Below, in pieces: positions 28,298-37,074 of a stretch of DNA of 43,668 bases (position 1 is the first letter of the stretch; each line of letters opens with the position of its first letter). The position numbers and the translations under genes were made by a program. A model generated the notes under the pieces. That model was not told the origin of the DNA. It worked only from the letters and a program-made list of their open reading frames with translations, and ran no database searches. Source of the DNA: Gemmatimonadota bacterium (GTDB lineage Bacteria; Gemmatimonadota; Gemmatimonadetes; Longimicrobiales; Gaopeijiaceae); the NCBI GenBank assembly GCA_022826025.1, contig JAJDVR010000170.1, positions 1 through 43,668 of the forward strand, given 5' to 3'.

Positions 28298-29017
28298 CTA
28301 TCGCGCCAGCGGCGCTGCCCCCGGATTGCGGATGACGTCGATGATCTGTGCCAGGATGGAGAACGCGATTTCCGCGGGGGTGCGGGCGCCGATGGAGAGC
28401 CCCACGGGGCTGTGGATGCGGGCGACGGCCTCAGGGGCGAAGCCCGCCTCGAGGAGGCGCTCGCGGCGCTGCCGCCGGGTGCGGCGTCCACCGAGGGCGC
28501 CGATGTAGAAGGCGTCGCTGCCCAGCGTGGCGGTAAGCGCCGGGTCGTCGATCTTCGGGTCGTGGGCGAGCACCACCAGCGCGCTGCGTGCATCCAGCCC
28601 GATCCGCTCCAGTGCCTGGTCCGGCCAGGCTCGCACGATCTCCGCGCCGGGGAAGCGCTCCCGTGTGGCGAACCCCTCGCGCGGATCGATGATGGTGGCC
28701 GGCAGGCCGACCTCGGGGGAAGTGCGGGCGAGAACCTGGGCGATGTGCACGGCGCCCACGACCAGCAGCCTGCGCGGGACCGTGTACGGGCGGAGCAGGA
28801 CGGGGCCGTCGGCGGTCTCGGCCACCTGGGCCTCCTCGGCGCGCAGGGCGGCGTAGACCTGGTCCGCCGAGACCCCCGCCATGGACCGCGGCTCGCGCGC
28901 GCCGGCGGGCCCGATTTCCACCAACTCCTGGGCGCCGTCGCTCAGCCGGGTCGCCAGGACTACGCTGCGCCCCGACCGCTGTGCTTCGAGAAGAGTGTCG
29001 AGGAGGGCGGGTCGCAC
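28298..29017 (-). CDS. XdhC/CoxF-like maturation protein, Rossmann domain
   Basis: The 239-residue protein starts at GTG 29017, 3 bp after the upstream gene stop. It has a beta-strand N-terminal part (VVLATRLSDGAQELV), then the XdhC Rossmann domain: LLVVGAVHIAQVLA (about 94-107), where most members read GAGHVA, followed by ATIIDPREGFATRERF, YIGALGGRRTRRQRRERLLEAG and a C-terminal SIGARTPAEIAFSILAQIIDV. Family members insert sulfur into or chaperone the molybdenum cofactor of xanthine/CO dehydrogenase-type enzymes. It probably serves the hydroxylase at 10597-14249, although 14 kb away. Confidence 0.88.
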   Translation of the reverse strand: MRPALLDTLLEAQRSGRSVVLATRLSDGAQELVEIGPAGAREPRSMAGVSADQVYAALRAEEAQVAETADGPVLLRPYTVPRRLLVVGAVHIAQVLARTSPEVGLPATIIDPREGFATRERFPGAEIVRAWPDQALERIGLDARSALVVLAHDPKIDDPALTATLGSDAFYIGALGGRRTRRQRRERLLEAGFAPEAVARIHSPVGLSIGARTPAEIAFSILAQIIDVIRNPGAAPLAR

Positions 29018-29020
29018 GGA

Positions 29021-29362
29021 TCAGCGCACCGCTTCGACGTATATCTCCACCTCTCCGCCGCAGGCGAGCCCGACTTCCCACGCCATCTCGTTGGTGACGC
29101 CGAACTTGAGCCGCTGAGGGTCGCCCGATTCCATGACCTCCATGGCGGCGTGGATGACCGCCGACTCCACGCATCCGCCGGAGACGGACCCGGTGAAGTC
29201 CCCGCCTTCGGCCACCGCCATGTGGCTGCCCGCGCGCCGCGGGGCCGAACCCCAGGTGCGCGTTACCGTCGCCAGCGCTACCCGGCGTCCCTCGCCAAGC
29301 CAGTTGGCCGCCTGCTCGAGGACCGGATCCGCGCTCGTGTGCCCTGCTACAGATCGCATCAT
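29021..29362 (-). CDS. XdhC/CoxI-family N-terminal domain protein
   Basis: From the ATG at 29362 the 113-residue product fits the XdhC-CoxI domain: VALATVTRTWGSAPRRAGSHM and the signature SGGCVE (61-66), with the Cys thought to act in sulfur transfer. Two ATGs lie together (29362 and 29359). A longer version from 29422 has no ribosome site and a basic, unlikely extension. It precedes the Rossmann-domain gene with a 3-bp gap, so the usual single XdhC protein is split into two here, as CoxI/CoxF are in some cox clusters. Confidence 0.85.
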   Translation of the reverse strand: MMRSVAGHTSADPVLEQAANWLGEGRRVALATVTRTWGSAPRRAGSHMAVAEGGDFTGSVSGGCVESAVIHAAMEVMESGDPQRLKFGVTNEMAWEVGLACGGEVEIYVEAVR

Positions 29363-29413
29363 GGCCCCAAGTTGCCCCGACTGCCCGCGCGCGCGCAACG
29401 TTTTCCGGCTCTG

Positions 29414-29425
29414 TGCTATCATATT
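29414..29425. promoter_or_regulatory. AT-rich promoter-like island between divergent operons
   Basis: TGCTATCAT (29414-29422) fits an extended -10 for the plus strand. The reverse complement of 29418-29423 reads TATGAT, a near-consensus -10 toward the XdhC genes. No convincing -35 is seen on either strand. The island stands out in GC-rich DNA and separates the XdhC pair from the MoxR-Bat operon. Low confidence; promoter rules for this phylum are not known to me. Confidence 0.3.
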
Positions 29426-29547
29426 TTCGGGTGAGGGCGGCTGGAGTTGCCGTCACGCGCCCGCGCGCATCGGCTTCAAGCGGCCACGCGGCCTCGATTC
29501 CGCGCACCAGGCTACCTCCATTTCACATCCACAAGACCGAAAGACAC

Positions 29548-30549
29548 ATGACCACCTCAACCAGACACGACATCGCCGCCATCCAGGAAAAGATCCGGGA
29601 GGAGAGCGCCTTCGTGGATCGCCTGCTGGATGAAGTCGGGCGCGTGATCGTAGGCCAGCGCTACATGGTGGAGCGGATGCTGATCGGCCTGCTCGCCGAC
29701 GGGCACGTGCTGCTGGAGGGTGTCCCCGGGCTCGCCAAGACGCTGACCGTGCGCACGCTGGCGGCGGCCATCCGCACCTCCTTCCAGCGCATCCAGTTCA
29801 CGCCCGACCTCCTGCCCGCGGATCTCATCGGGACCCTCGTCTTCGACCCGAAGGAGTCGGACTTCAAAACCCGCAAGGGTCCCATCTTCGCGAACGTCAT
29901 CCTCGCCGACGAGATCAACCGCTCGCCGGCCAAGGTCCAGGCCGCGCTACTGGAGGCGATGCAGGAGCACACCGTAACCATCGGGCAGAACACCTTCTCG
30001 CTTGACGATCCCTTCCTCGTACTCGCGACCCAGAATCCCATTGAGCAGGAGGGAACCTATCCTCTCCCCGAGGCCCAGGTGGACCGCTTCATGCTGAAGC
30101 TGGCGGTGGGTTATCCCGACAAGGATGAGGAGCTCGAGATCATGCGGCGCATGGCGACGGGGCCGGCGCGCGACGTGACTCCGGTGGTGAGCCCGGACGA
30201 GATCCTGCGGGCGCGCGACGCCGTCGAGATGGTGTACATGGACCCCCAGATCGAGCGCTACATCGTCGACCTGGTGTTCGCGACCCGCGATCCGGCCGCC
30301 TGCGGGCTGGACGACCTGGTGCAGCTCATCGCCTACGGGGGTTCGCCCCGGGCGAGCATCTGCCTGGCGAAGACGGCGCGGGCGCATGCCTTCCTGCGCC
30401 GGCGCGGCTACGTGACCCCGGAGGACGTGCGCTCGGTGGGGATGGACGTGCTCCGCCACCGGGTGCTGGTCACCTACGAGGCGGAGGCCGAGGAGGTCAC
30501 CCCGGAAGACGTGGTGACCCGCGTTCTGGACAACATCGAGGTTCCGTGA
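29548..30549 (+). CDS. MoxR-family AAA+ ATPase (Bat operon)
   Basis: The 333-residue ATPase has Walker A GVPGLAKT (58-65), Walker B VILADEINRSP (D121, E122) and sensor LVLATQNPIEQEGTYPLPEAQVDRF, all characteristic of MoxR proper, the subgroup that pairs with DUF58 and VWA Bat proteins. Length is normal. It is first in an eight-gene operon and stops 4 bp before the DUF58 gene. MoxR proteins are chaperone-like; they are thought to load or assemble metal/envelope complexes with VWA partners. No strong ribosome site is visible at 29548. Confidence 0.95.
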   Translation: MTTSTRHDIAAIQEKIREESAFVDRLLDEVGRVIVGQRYMVERMLIGLLADGHVLLEGVPGLAKTLTVRTLAAAIRTSFQRIQFTPDLLPADLIGTLVFDPKESDFKTRKGPIFANVILADEINRSPAKVQAALLEAMQEHTVTIGQNTFSLDDPFLVLATQNPIEQEGTYPLPEAQVDRFMLKLAVGYPDKDEELEIMRRMATGPARDVTPVVSPDEILRARDAVEMVYMDPQIERYIVDLVFATRDPAACGLDDLVQLIAYGGSPRASICLAKTARAHAFLRRRGYVTPEDVRSVGMDVLRHRVLVTYEAEAEEVTPEDVVTRVLDNIEVP

Positions 30550-30553
30550 CGGA

Positions 30554-31429
30554 ATGATCGCGAGCGAAATCCTTCGCAAGGTCAGGCGCATCGAGATCAC
30601 CACGCGGGGTCTCGTGAACGAGGTCTTCTCGGGCGAATACCATTCCGTCTTCCAGGGACGGGGGATGAATTTCGCGGAGGTGCGCGAGTACCAGTACGGG
30701 GACGACATTCGCAGCATCGACTGGAACGTGACGGCGCGCACCGGCACCCCGTTCGTAAAGGTGTTCGAGGAGGAGCGCGAGCTCACCGTCATGCTGGTGG
30801 TGGATGTGAGCGCCTCGGGCAACTTCGGGACCCGGATGCGCATGAAGGGCGATGTGGCGGTGGAGATCTGCGCCCTGCTGGCCTTCAGCGCGATCAAGAA
30901 CAACGACAAGGTCGGGCTGATCCTCTTCAGCGACCGGATCGAGAAGTTCGTGCCCCCGCGCAAGGGGCGCCGGCATGTGCTGCGGGTTCTGCGCGAGCTT
31001 CTGTACCACCGGCCGGACCGGAGCGGCACCGACATCCGGATGGCCCTCGAGTACCTGACGCGCGTGACCCGGCGGCGGGCGGTGGTGTTCCTCGTGTCGG
31101 ACTTCCTGGCGGGCGGGTTCGGCCGCGCCCTCAACATCGCCGGCCGGCGCCACGACACCATAGCGGTGCGGGTGCGCGACCGGCGCGAGACGGAACTGCC
31201 TCCCATCGGGCTGGTTGAGTTCGAGGACGCCGAGACGGGCGAGCGGTTCGTGGTGAACACCTCCGACCGAAGCTTCCGGGAGGCCTTCGGGCGCGACCGG
31301 GCCGCGGTCGAAGAGGAGCTCGAGCGGACGCTCCGGCACGGCAAGGTTGATCTGATCGACGTGCGCGTGGACCGGCCCTACGTGCGGCCGCTGATGCGCT
31401 TCTTCAAGGAGCGGGAGCGGCGGCGATGA
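30554..31429 (+). CDS. DUF58 protein, VWA-like Bat operon component
   Basis: The 291-residue protein opens MIASEILRKVRRIEITTRGLVNEVFSGEYHS, then GRGMNFAEVREYQYGDDIRSIDWNVTAR, the DUF58 hallmark, followed by a VWA-like fold (LMLVVDVSASG, where Ala-Ser follow the Asp as in this family; LVSDFLAGG). DUF58 proteins accompany MoxR and work with BatA/BatB. No membrane segment is seen, so it is cytosolic. Its stop overlaps the next start (ATGATG). Confidence 0.93.
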   Translation: MIASEILRKVRRIEITTRGLVNEVFSGEYHSVFQGRGMNFAEVREYQYGDDIRSIDWNVTARTGTPFVKVFEEERELTVMLVVDVSASGNFGTRMRMKGDVAVEICALLAFSAIKNNDKVGLILFSDRIEKFVPPRKGRRHVLRVLRELLYHRPDRSGTDIRMALEYLTRVTRRRAVVFLVSDFLAGGFGRALNIAGRRHDTIAVRVRDRRETELPPIGLVEFEDAETGERFVVNTSDRSFREAFGRDRAAVEEELERTLRHGKVDLIDVRVDRPYVRPLMRFFKERERRR

Positions 31430-32499
31430 TGTCGATTTGGGCGAGGCCGGGCGCCGCGATGACGTCCTGGCAACGATGTGCCGGTGCGGCCCGGGTCGCC
31501 TGCCGTGCCGCGTTGATGGCGCTTTTCGCCGCCTGTGCCCCCAACCCGGCCGGTGCCCAGGAACTCCCCGCACCCCCCTCCCTCCGAGTCGCGGTCGACA
31601 CCACCACGACCACGGTGGGCGGGCGCCTCCACCTGACCGTCGCCGTCGAGCACGCGCCCGACGCGACCGTTCAGTGGCCCGACTCGCTCAACCTGGCGCC
31701 CTTCGAGGTGCTCGGAGCGGTGGTGAACCCAACAACCGTGGCCGACGGACACGCCATGACCACGGCCGTGCTCACCCTCACCGCCTTCGAGCTGGGCGAG
31801 CTGGAGATCCCGAGCTTCACGGTGGGCGTGACCTCCCCCGCCGGCGTGACCGAACTGGTCACCGACCCCTTCGGCATCGCGGTGGTGAGCGTCGGACTCG
31901 ACGAAGGTCAGGACATCCGCGACATCCGGGGTCCGCTGTCCATCCCGCGCAGCATGCTGGTGATCGGCCTCTGGGTCCTCGCGCTCGCGCTGGCCGCGGG
32001 CGGCGGATGGTGGCTGGCGCGCCGCGCCCGGCAGCGCACGATCGACGAGGGCCCCGTCATCGAGGCCCCCCCGCGCCCCGCGCACGAGGTCGCTTACGAG
32101 GAACTCGACTGGCTCGAAACGTCGGGGCTCCTGGGACAGGGCCGCATCAAGGAGTACTACATCGAAGTGTCGGACATCATCCGGCGCTACCTGGAAGGGC
32201 GTTACACCATTCGGGCGCTGGAGATGACCAGCCGGGAGGTGCTTCAGGAGTTGGAGAACATGGACGTCGCCTGGGACGTCCACGATCGTTTCGCGGCCTT
32301 CCTGGAGCACTGCGATCTGGTCAAGTTCGCAAGACACCGCCCGAGCTCGACCGCGTGTGCCCTGATCGTCCCGGACGCGCGCGCCCTGGTGGGCGCGACA
32401 TTGCCGCCCCCGGAACCCGATCCGGAGGAGGAGCGGGAAGAGGAAGGCGACGGCTCGCGGCCGGACGCCGCTCCGCTTGCGGGCGTGGAGGCGGCATGA
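31426..32499 (+). CDS. BatD/DUF4381-like membrane protein
   Basis: The 357-residue protein has a signal-like hydrophobic start (about 18-45, ending AGAQ), a beta-rich BatD-like extracytoplasmic domain (RVAVDTTTTTVGGRLHLTV, LGELEIPSFTVGV), one membrane helix near 180-205 (SMLVIGLWVLALALAAGGGWW) and a cytosolic helical region. The latter (DWLETSGLLGQGRIKEYYIEVSDIIRRYLEGRY...MTSREVLQEL) is like the DUF4381 segment in Bat operons. It overlaps DUF58 and BatA by 4 bp each. The acidic tail (PDPEEEREEEGDG) is unusual. Confidence 0.85.
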   Translation: MMSIWARPGAAMTSWQRCAGAARVACRAALMALFAACAPNPAGAQELPAPPSLRVAVDTTTTTVGGRLHLTVAVEHAPDATVQWPDSLNLAPFEVLGAVVNPTTVADGHAMTTAVLTLTAFELGELEIPSFTVGVTSPAGVTELVTDPFGIAVVSVGLDEGQDIRDIRGPLSIPRSMLVIGLWVLALALAAGGGWWLARRARQRTIDEGPVIEAPPRPAHEVAYEELDWLETSGLLGQGRIKEYYIEVSDIIRRYLEGRYTIRALEMTSREVLQELENMDVAWDVHDRFAAFLEHCDLVKFARHRPSSTACALIVPDARALVGATLPPPEPDPEEEREEEGDGSRPDAAPLAGVEAA

Positions 32500-33257
32500 A
32501 CTTCGAGTTCGCGGACCCGGGCTTCCTCTGGCTGCTGCTCGCAGTACCCGCGCTCGCGTGGTGGTATTTCGGGCGGCGCCGGCTGAGGGGCGGCTCGCTG
32601 GTCTACTCGGACCTCGCGGCGGTGCGTCGCGCGGATATCCGACGGGGCGGCCGTTGGCGTCACGTGCTGCCTGTGCTGCGCCTGCTGGCCGTGGCCGCGC
32701 TGGTGGTGGCCTTCGCCCGGCCCCGGGCCGGCGTCACCAGCGAGAACGTCCTCACCGAGGGGATCGACATCGTGCTGGTGCTGGACATATCCGGCTCCAT
32801 GCTGGCCGAGGACCTCGAGCCCAACCGCATCGACGCCGCCAAGCAGGTCGCGGCCGACTTCGTCTCCGGGCGTCGGAACGACCGCATCGGCCTGGTGGTC
32901 TTCGCGGGTCAGGCCTTCACCCAGGTGCCGCTTACCCTCGACTACGGCGTCGTACGCGAGCTGATGGACGAGTTGGACGTGGGCATGGTAGAGGACGGTA
33001 CCGCGGTGGGTATGGGGCTCGCCACCGCGGTCAAGCGGCTGAACGAGAGCGTCGCCGACTCGAAGGTCGTGGTGCTGCTCACCGACGGCCGCAACAACCG
33101 AGGCGAGATCGACCCGCTCACCGCTGCGCAGATGGCACAGGCCCTGGGCGTGCGGGTGTATACGATCGGGGCGGGATCGCGTGGCACCGCCCGCGTGCCG
33201 GTGGACGACCCGCTGCTCGGCCGGCGCTACGCGACCGTGCGCGTGGACGTGGACTAG
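32496..33257 (+). CDS. batA: BatA, cut short by an in-frame amber codon
   Basis: The 253-residue product has two N-terminal membrane helices (about 8-25 and 53-72) and a VWA domain with MIDAS DISGSM (D97), the conserved T/G (GTAVGMGLATAV) and D (LLTDGRNN). It stops at TAG (33255-33257) after VRVDVD. The same frame then continues cleanly with ETLAEVASTTGGRYF... to a second TAG at 33486, the usual end of BatA. The expected codon is Glu (GAG), one base from TAG. Premature stop, read-through, or a sequence error are the options; see the findings. Confidence 0.88.
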   Translation: MNFEFADPGFLWLLLAVPALAWWYFGRRRLRGGSLVYSDLAAVRRADIRRGGRWRHVLPVLRLLAVAALVVAFARPRAGVTSENVLTEGIDIVLVLDISGSMLAEDLEPNRIDAAKQVAADFVSGRRNDRIGLVVFAGQAFTQVPLTLDYGVVRELMDELDVGMVEDGTAVGMGLATAVKRLNESVADSKVVVLLTDGRNNRGEIDPLTAAQMAQALGVRVYTIGAGSRGTARVPVDDPLLGRRYATVRVDVD

Positions 33258-33488
33258 GAGACCCTGGCCGAGGTCGCGAGCACCACCGGCGGGCGCTACT
33301 TCCGGGCCACCGACACCGAGAGCTTGGCGAGCATCTACCAGGAAATCGACGAGCTGGAAACCACGGAAATCGAGGTGCAGAACTTCACGCGCTATACCGA
33401 GCTCTTCCACTTCCCCCTCGCGGCCGGGCTCCTGCTTCTGTTGATGGAGGCCGCGCTCGCGAACACGCTCCTGCGCAAGCTCCCGTAG
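33258..33488 (+). pseudogene. BatA C-terminal remnant after the amber codon
   Basis: The frame reads 76 codons: ETLAEVASTTGGRYFRATD, then SLASIYQEIDELETTEIEV, then a closing membrane helix (FHFPLAAGLLLLLMEAAL) and LRKLP before TAG 33486-33488. These are the last strand/helix of the VWA domain and the third membrane segment of BatA. Codon use and amino acids look fully conserved, with no further lesion, so the stop is recent or tolerated. Confidence 0.8.
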
Positions 33489-33494
33489 CAGCCA

Positions 33495-34541
33495 ATGTTC
33501 AGATTCGGATCCGTCGAACTGCTCTTCGGGCTGCTCCTGGTGCCCCTGCTGGCGCTGCTGCTCCGGCATGGCGCGCGCGCGCGGCGGCAGGCGCTGGACC
33601 GATTCGGGGACAGCGAGCTGGTGCAGCGGCTGGCCGCGTCGGTGCACCGGCGCAACCGGACGCTCCGCACCCTGCTCTTCGTCGGGACCGTCGGCCTGCT
33701 GCTCACCGCGCTGGCACGTCCCCAGTTCGGCACCCGGGTGGAGACGGTGCGGCGCGAAGGCAAGGACGTGGTGGTGGCGCTGGACCTGTCCCGTTCCATG
33801 CTCGCCGAGGACATCGCGCCCAATCGGCTGCAGCGCGCCAAGCTGGAGATCCTGCGCCTGGTGGACCGGCTCGAGGGCGACCGCGTCGGGCTGGTGGCCT
33901 TTGCGGGCCAGGCCTTCGTGCAGAGCCCGCTGACCACCGACTACGCTGCCACCCGGCTCTTCCTGAGCGCCATGGACGTGGACCTGGTGCCGGTGCAGGG
34001 GACGAATCTGGGGGAGGCGATGAACGTCGGGCTCGACCTCTTCGACGAGGAGGTGCGCGAGTTCCGGGTACTTCTGATCGTGACCGACGGGGAGGACCAC
34101 GAAGGCGAGGTCGACGATGCCGTTCGGCGCGCCAACGATGCCGCCGTGCGCGTCTTCACCGTGGGCATCGGATCTCCCGACGGGGTCCCGATCCCCGAGT
34201 TCGACGACGCGGGCAACAGGCAGGGCTTCCAGCGGGACGCCGACGGCAACGTCGTGACCACGCGCCTGGACGAGGCTACCTTGCGGCGAATCGCCGACGC
34301 GACCGGGGGAGGCTTCTACCTCAGCACCCCGCAGAGCGTTGAACTCGACGCCCTCATCGACGAGATGAGCGCGGTGGGCACGCGCGAGATCGATGCCCGC
34401 GAGATCGCCCGGTTCGAGGAGCAGTTTCAGCTTTTCCTGGGAGCGGCCATCCTGCTGCTGCTGATCGAACCGCTGCTTCCGGCGCGGAGAAGAGGCGAGG
34501 CCGGGAGACAGGCTGCCCGGTGGACGGGAGGTGCCGAATGA
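33495..34541 (+). CDS. batB: BatB VWA membrane protein
   Basis: The 348-residue protein has N-terminal membrane helices (about 8-24 and 58-72), a VWA domain with DLSRSM (D97), the conserved threonine (QGTNLGEAM) and LIVTDGEDHEGE. A C-terminal membrane helix (FLGAAILLLLIEPLLPA) ends in a basic tail. It stands 6 bp after the BatA terminal stop. It is intact, so the MIDAS function of the Bat complex could be partly kept even if BatA is truncated. Stop overlaps the BatC start (ATGA). Confidence 0.93.
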   Translation: MFRFGSVELLFGLLLVPLLALLLRHGARARRQALDRFGDSELVQRLAASVHRRNRTLRTLLFVGTVGLLLTALARPQFGTRVETVRREGKDVVVALDLSRSMLAEDIAPNRLQRAKLEILRLVDRLEGDRVGLVAFAGQAFVQSPLTTDYAATRLFLSAMDVDLVPVQGTNLGEAMNVGLDLFDEEVREFRVLLIVTDGEDHEGEVDDAVRRANDAAVRVFTVGIGSPDGVPIPEFDDAGNRQGFQRDADGNVVTTRLDEATLRRIADATGGGFYLSTPQSVELDALIDEMSAVGTREIDAREIARFEEQFQLFLGAAILLLLIEPLLPARRRGEAGRQAARWTGGAE

Positions 34542-35260
34542 GAAACCGCCTGGTGTTCCTGCTGATGGCTGGTGCGCTGCTCGTGCCCGGTGCGGTGAGC
34601 GCCCAGCGCGGTCTTGTGGAGGAGGCCAACCGCCTCTACGCCGAGGGCCGCTTCGCCGAGGCGCACGAAATGTACCTGGAGGCGCTGCGCGAGAATCCGG
34701 GTTCGCCGCTGATCCGCTTCAACGAGGGCAACGCGCTCTACCGGAATCAGGAATTCGAGCGCGCCCTCGAGGCGTACCGGGACGCCATCGAGAGCGGCGA
34801 CACGGCACTGGCCGAGGGCGCATGGTACAACCTGGGCAACTCGCTCTTCCGCCAGCAGCAGCTCGACGGGAGCCTCGAGGCGTACAAGCAGGCATTGCGC
34901 ATCAACCCCGGAGATCTCGACGCCAAGCACAATCTCGAGCGCGTGCTGGAGCAGATCGAGGAGCAGGAGAATCAGCAGCAACAGCAGAACCGGAATGAGG
35001 ACGATCAGGACCAGGAGAACCAGGACCAGCAGCAGCCGCCGCCGGAGGGCGATCCGGAACCGGATGAGCAGGAGCAGGAGCAGCCGCCGCCGGAGAACGA
35101 CGAGCAGGAGCAGGATCAGCCGGCCCAGCCGCCGCCCGGGCAGATGACACCCGAAGAGGCCGAGCGTCTGCTCCAGGCCATCCAGGAAGATCCTGACGAG
35201 GTCGATCGCCCGCCACGGGCGGACTCGCTCGGGCGGAGACCGCGCAAGAACTGGCGATGA
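34538..35260 (+). CDS. batC: BatC TPR protein with acidic Gln/Glu/Pro tail
   Basis: From the overlapping ATG at 34538 the 240-residue protein has a signal peptide (1-23, ending AVSAQ) and three TPR repeats (about 24-135: LVEEANRLYAEGRFAEAHEMY, FNEGNALYRNQEFERALEAY, WYNLGNSLFRQQQLDGSLEAY). A low-complexity tail follows (about 140-210: Q, E, D, N and P, with PPPE repeats). It ends with EEAERLLQAIQEDPDEVDRP. The layout matches BatC. The tail is probably an unstructured spacer in the periplasm or at the membrane. Confidence 0.9.
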   Translation: MRNRLVFLLMAGALLVPGAVSAQRGLVEEANRLYAEGRFAEAHEMYLEALRENPGSPLIRFNEGNALYRNQEFERALEAYRDAIESGDTALAEGAWYNLGNSLFRQQQLDGSLEAYKQALRINPGDLDAKHNLERVLEQIEEQENQQQQQNRNEDDQDQENQDQQQPPPEGDPEPDEQEQEQPPPENDEQEQDQPAQPPPGQMTPEEAERLLQAIQEDPDEVDRPPRADSLGRRPRKNWR

Positions 35261-37074
35261 GGATCTCGTCCGCGATGGCGCTTCTCGTCTTGGCGCTTGC
35301 CGCAGGCCCGACAGACGCCACCGCCCAGCAGGTCTCCGCGCGCGCCTACCTGAGCGGCAACCAGGTGGGCGTCGGGCAGCAGTTCGTGCTGAACGTGGAG
35401 GTGTCCGGAACCCAGGGCGTGGACCAGGACCCCGAACTGCCGGACCTGAGCTCCTTCTCGGTGTACCTGGGGAGCGGCTCCTCCAGTTCGATGCAGATGT
35501 CGGGCGGGCGCACCACCGTCAGCCTCACCATCCAGTACCGGTTCCAGGCCACCCGGGCGGGTACCTTCACCATCGACCCCGTCGAGGTTCGCGCGGCGGG
35601 AAGCGCCTTCGCCACCGAACCCCTCACCCTGACCGTTTCCGACGCACCTGTCCCCCAGGGGCCCTCGGCGGGAGCGGGCGCGGGAGACCGCGGCATCGCG
35701 CCCGAGGACCTCTTCGTGGAGGCGGTGCCGAGCCGCCGGCAGGTATACGAGAATCAGCCCGTGGTGGTCGACTACCGGATCTTCACGCGCGTGAACGTGA
35801 GTTCGTACAGCATCACCCGGCTTCCGCCGGCCACGGGCTTCTGGGTGGAGGAGTATCCGCAGGTGCGCGAGCCGGTGATCGGTCAGACCGTCCGCGACGG
35901 GATGCAGTACACCACCGCGACCATCCGCAAGGTGGCGCTCTTCCCGACCGGGTCGGGCGCGCGCACCCTCGAGCCGCTGGGCATCGAGGCGCAGGTGCGG
36001 GTGCGCCGCCGCTCGGCCTTCGACCCGTTCGAGGACTTCTTCGGGCGTGGGTCGCTGCTGAACTCGACCATCTCGACCGCGGCGGCCTCGCGGGCGGTGG
36101 AGATCGAGGTGCTGCCGCTGCCCGGCGGGCGCCCGGAGAACTTCACCGGCTTCGTGGGCGACCTGGACGTTACCGCCGCCCTCGACCGCGACAGCGTGCA
36201 GGTCAGCGATGCGGTCACCCTGACCGTGGTGGTCGCGGGGAGCGGCAACCTGCGCATGCTGGCCGAGCCCGAGGTGGAGGTCCCGCCCGGCTTCGAGGCC
36301 TTCCCGCCCGAGGTGACCGAGCGCGTCGACCGCACCGACGCGGGGGTGAGCGGGACGCGCACCTACGAGTACGTGCTGGTGCCGCGGGTGCCGGGGGTGG
36401 GGGCGATCGCGCCCGTCGAGCTGGCTTACTTCGATCCAGGAAGCGGGACGTACGAGGTCGCGGCCAGCGGGGCGCTCGCGGTGGAGGTCACCGGGGTGGC
36501 GGCAGACGGGCCCCTGGGGACGGGCCGGGTGCGCGCGGGGGTGGAAGAACTGCGCACCGACATCCGCTTCATCCAGCTCGGGAGCCCGGCCCTGGTGCTG
36601 GCGAACCGGACGCTGTTCGCGCACCCGCTCTTCTGGATCACGCTGCTCGTCCCGCTGGCGGCGGTGGGTGGAGCGGCGGGGCTGCGCCGGCACCGCGACC
36701 GGTTGCACGGCGATGTCGCGTACGCCCGTTCGCGGCGCGCAGCGAAGGTGGCGCGGAAGCGCCTCGCGGAAGCGCGCAAGCTGGCGGACGGGCAGGACGT
36801 GCGCGCCTTTTACGCGGAGGCCGGGCGTGCGCTCGAAGGCTTCCTGGCCGACAAGCTCAACATTGCCGCCGCCGGCATGATCCGGGACGAGGTGCGCGAC
36901 CGACTGGCCGTCCTGGGCGTCGCCACCGAGGCGGCCGAGCCCTATCTGGAGTGCCTGGAGGAGTGCGACCGTCAGCGCTTCGCCCCGCCGACCGCGTCGG
37001 AGGAGGAGCGCGCGCGCTTCCTTGGCCGGGTGGAGGAGGCGATGGCTGCGATGGCGGAGCACCTTGCCCGATGA
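35257..37074 (+). CDS. batD: BatD
   Basis: The 605-residue protein has a signal peptide (1-24, ending ATAQ), tandem extracytoplasmic beta domains of the BatD type (VSARAYLSGNQVGVGQQFVLNVEV; RTTVSLTIQYRFQATRAGTF; PVVVDYRIFTRVNV; FTGFVGDLDVTAALDRDSVQVSDAVTLTVVV), a membrane helix (LFWITLLVPLAAVGGAAGL, about 460-478) and a helical cytosolic region (EARKLADGQDVRAFYAEAGRALEGFLADKL). Overlaps BatC and BatE by 4 bp. It is predicted to connect the envelope side with the MoxR/VWA components. Confidence 0.92.
   Translation: MRISSAMALLVLALAAGPTDATAQQVSARAYLSGNQVGVGQQFVLNVEVSGTQGVDQDPELPDLSSFSVYLGSGSSSSMQMSGGRTTVSLTIQYRFQATRAGTFTIDPVEVRAAGSAFATEPLTLTVSDAPVPQGPSAGAGAGDRGIAPEDLFVEAVPSRRQVYENQPVVVDYRIFTRVNVSSYSITRLPPATGFWVEEYPQVREPVIGQTVRDGMQYTTATIRKVALFPTGSGARTLEPLGIEAQVRVRRRSAFDPFEDFFGRGSLLNSTISTAAASRAVEIEVLPLPGGRPENFTGFVGDLDVTAALDRDSVQVSDAVTLTVVVAGSGNLRMLAEPEVEVPPGFEAFPPEVTERVDRTDAGVSGTRTYEYVLVPRVPGVGAIAPVELAYFDPGSGTYEVAASGALAVEVTGVAADGPLGTGRVRAGVEELRTDIRFIQLGSPALVLANRTLFAHPLFWITLLVPLAAVGGAAGLRRHRDRLHGDVAYARSRRAAKVARKRLAEARKLADGQDVRAFYAEAGRALEGFLADKLNIAAAGMIRDEVRDRLAVLGVATEAAEPYLECLEECDRQRFAPPTASEEERARFLGRVEEAMAAMAEHLAR

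Noticed and set aside
34950-35180. CAG/GAG-rich stretch in batC as a DNA repeat
   Set aside because: It is a coding low-complexity Gln/Glu/Asp/Pro tail usual for BatC; no regular repeat unit.
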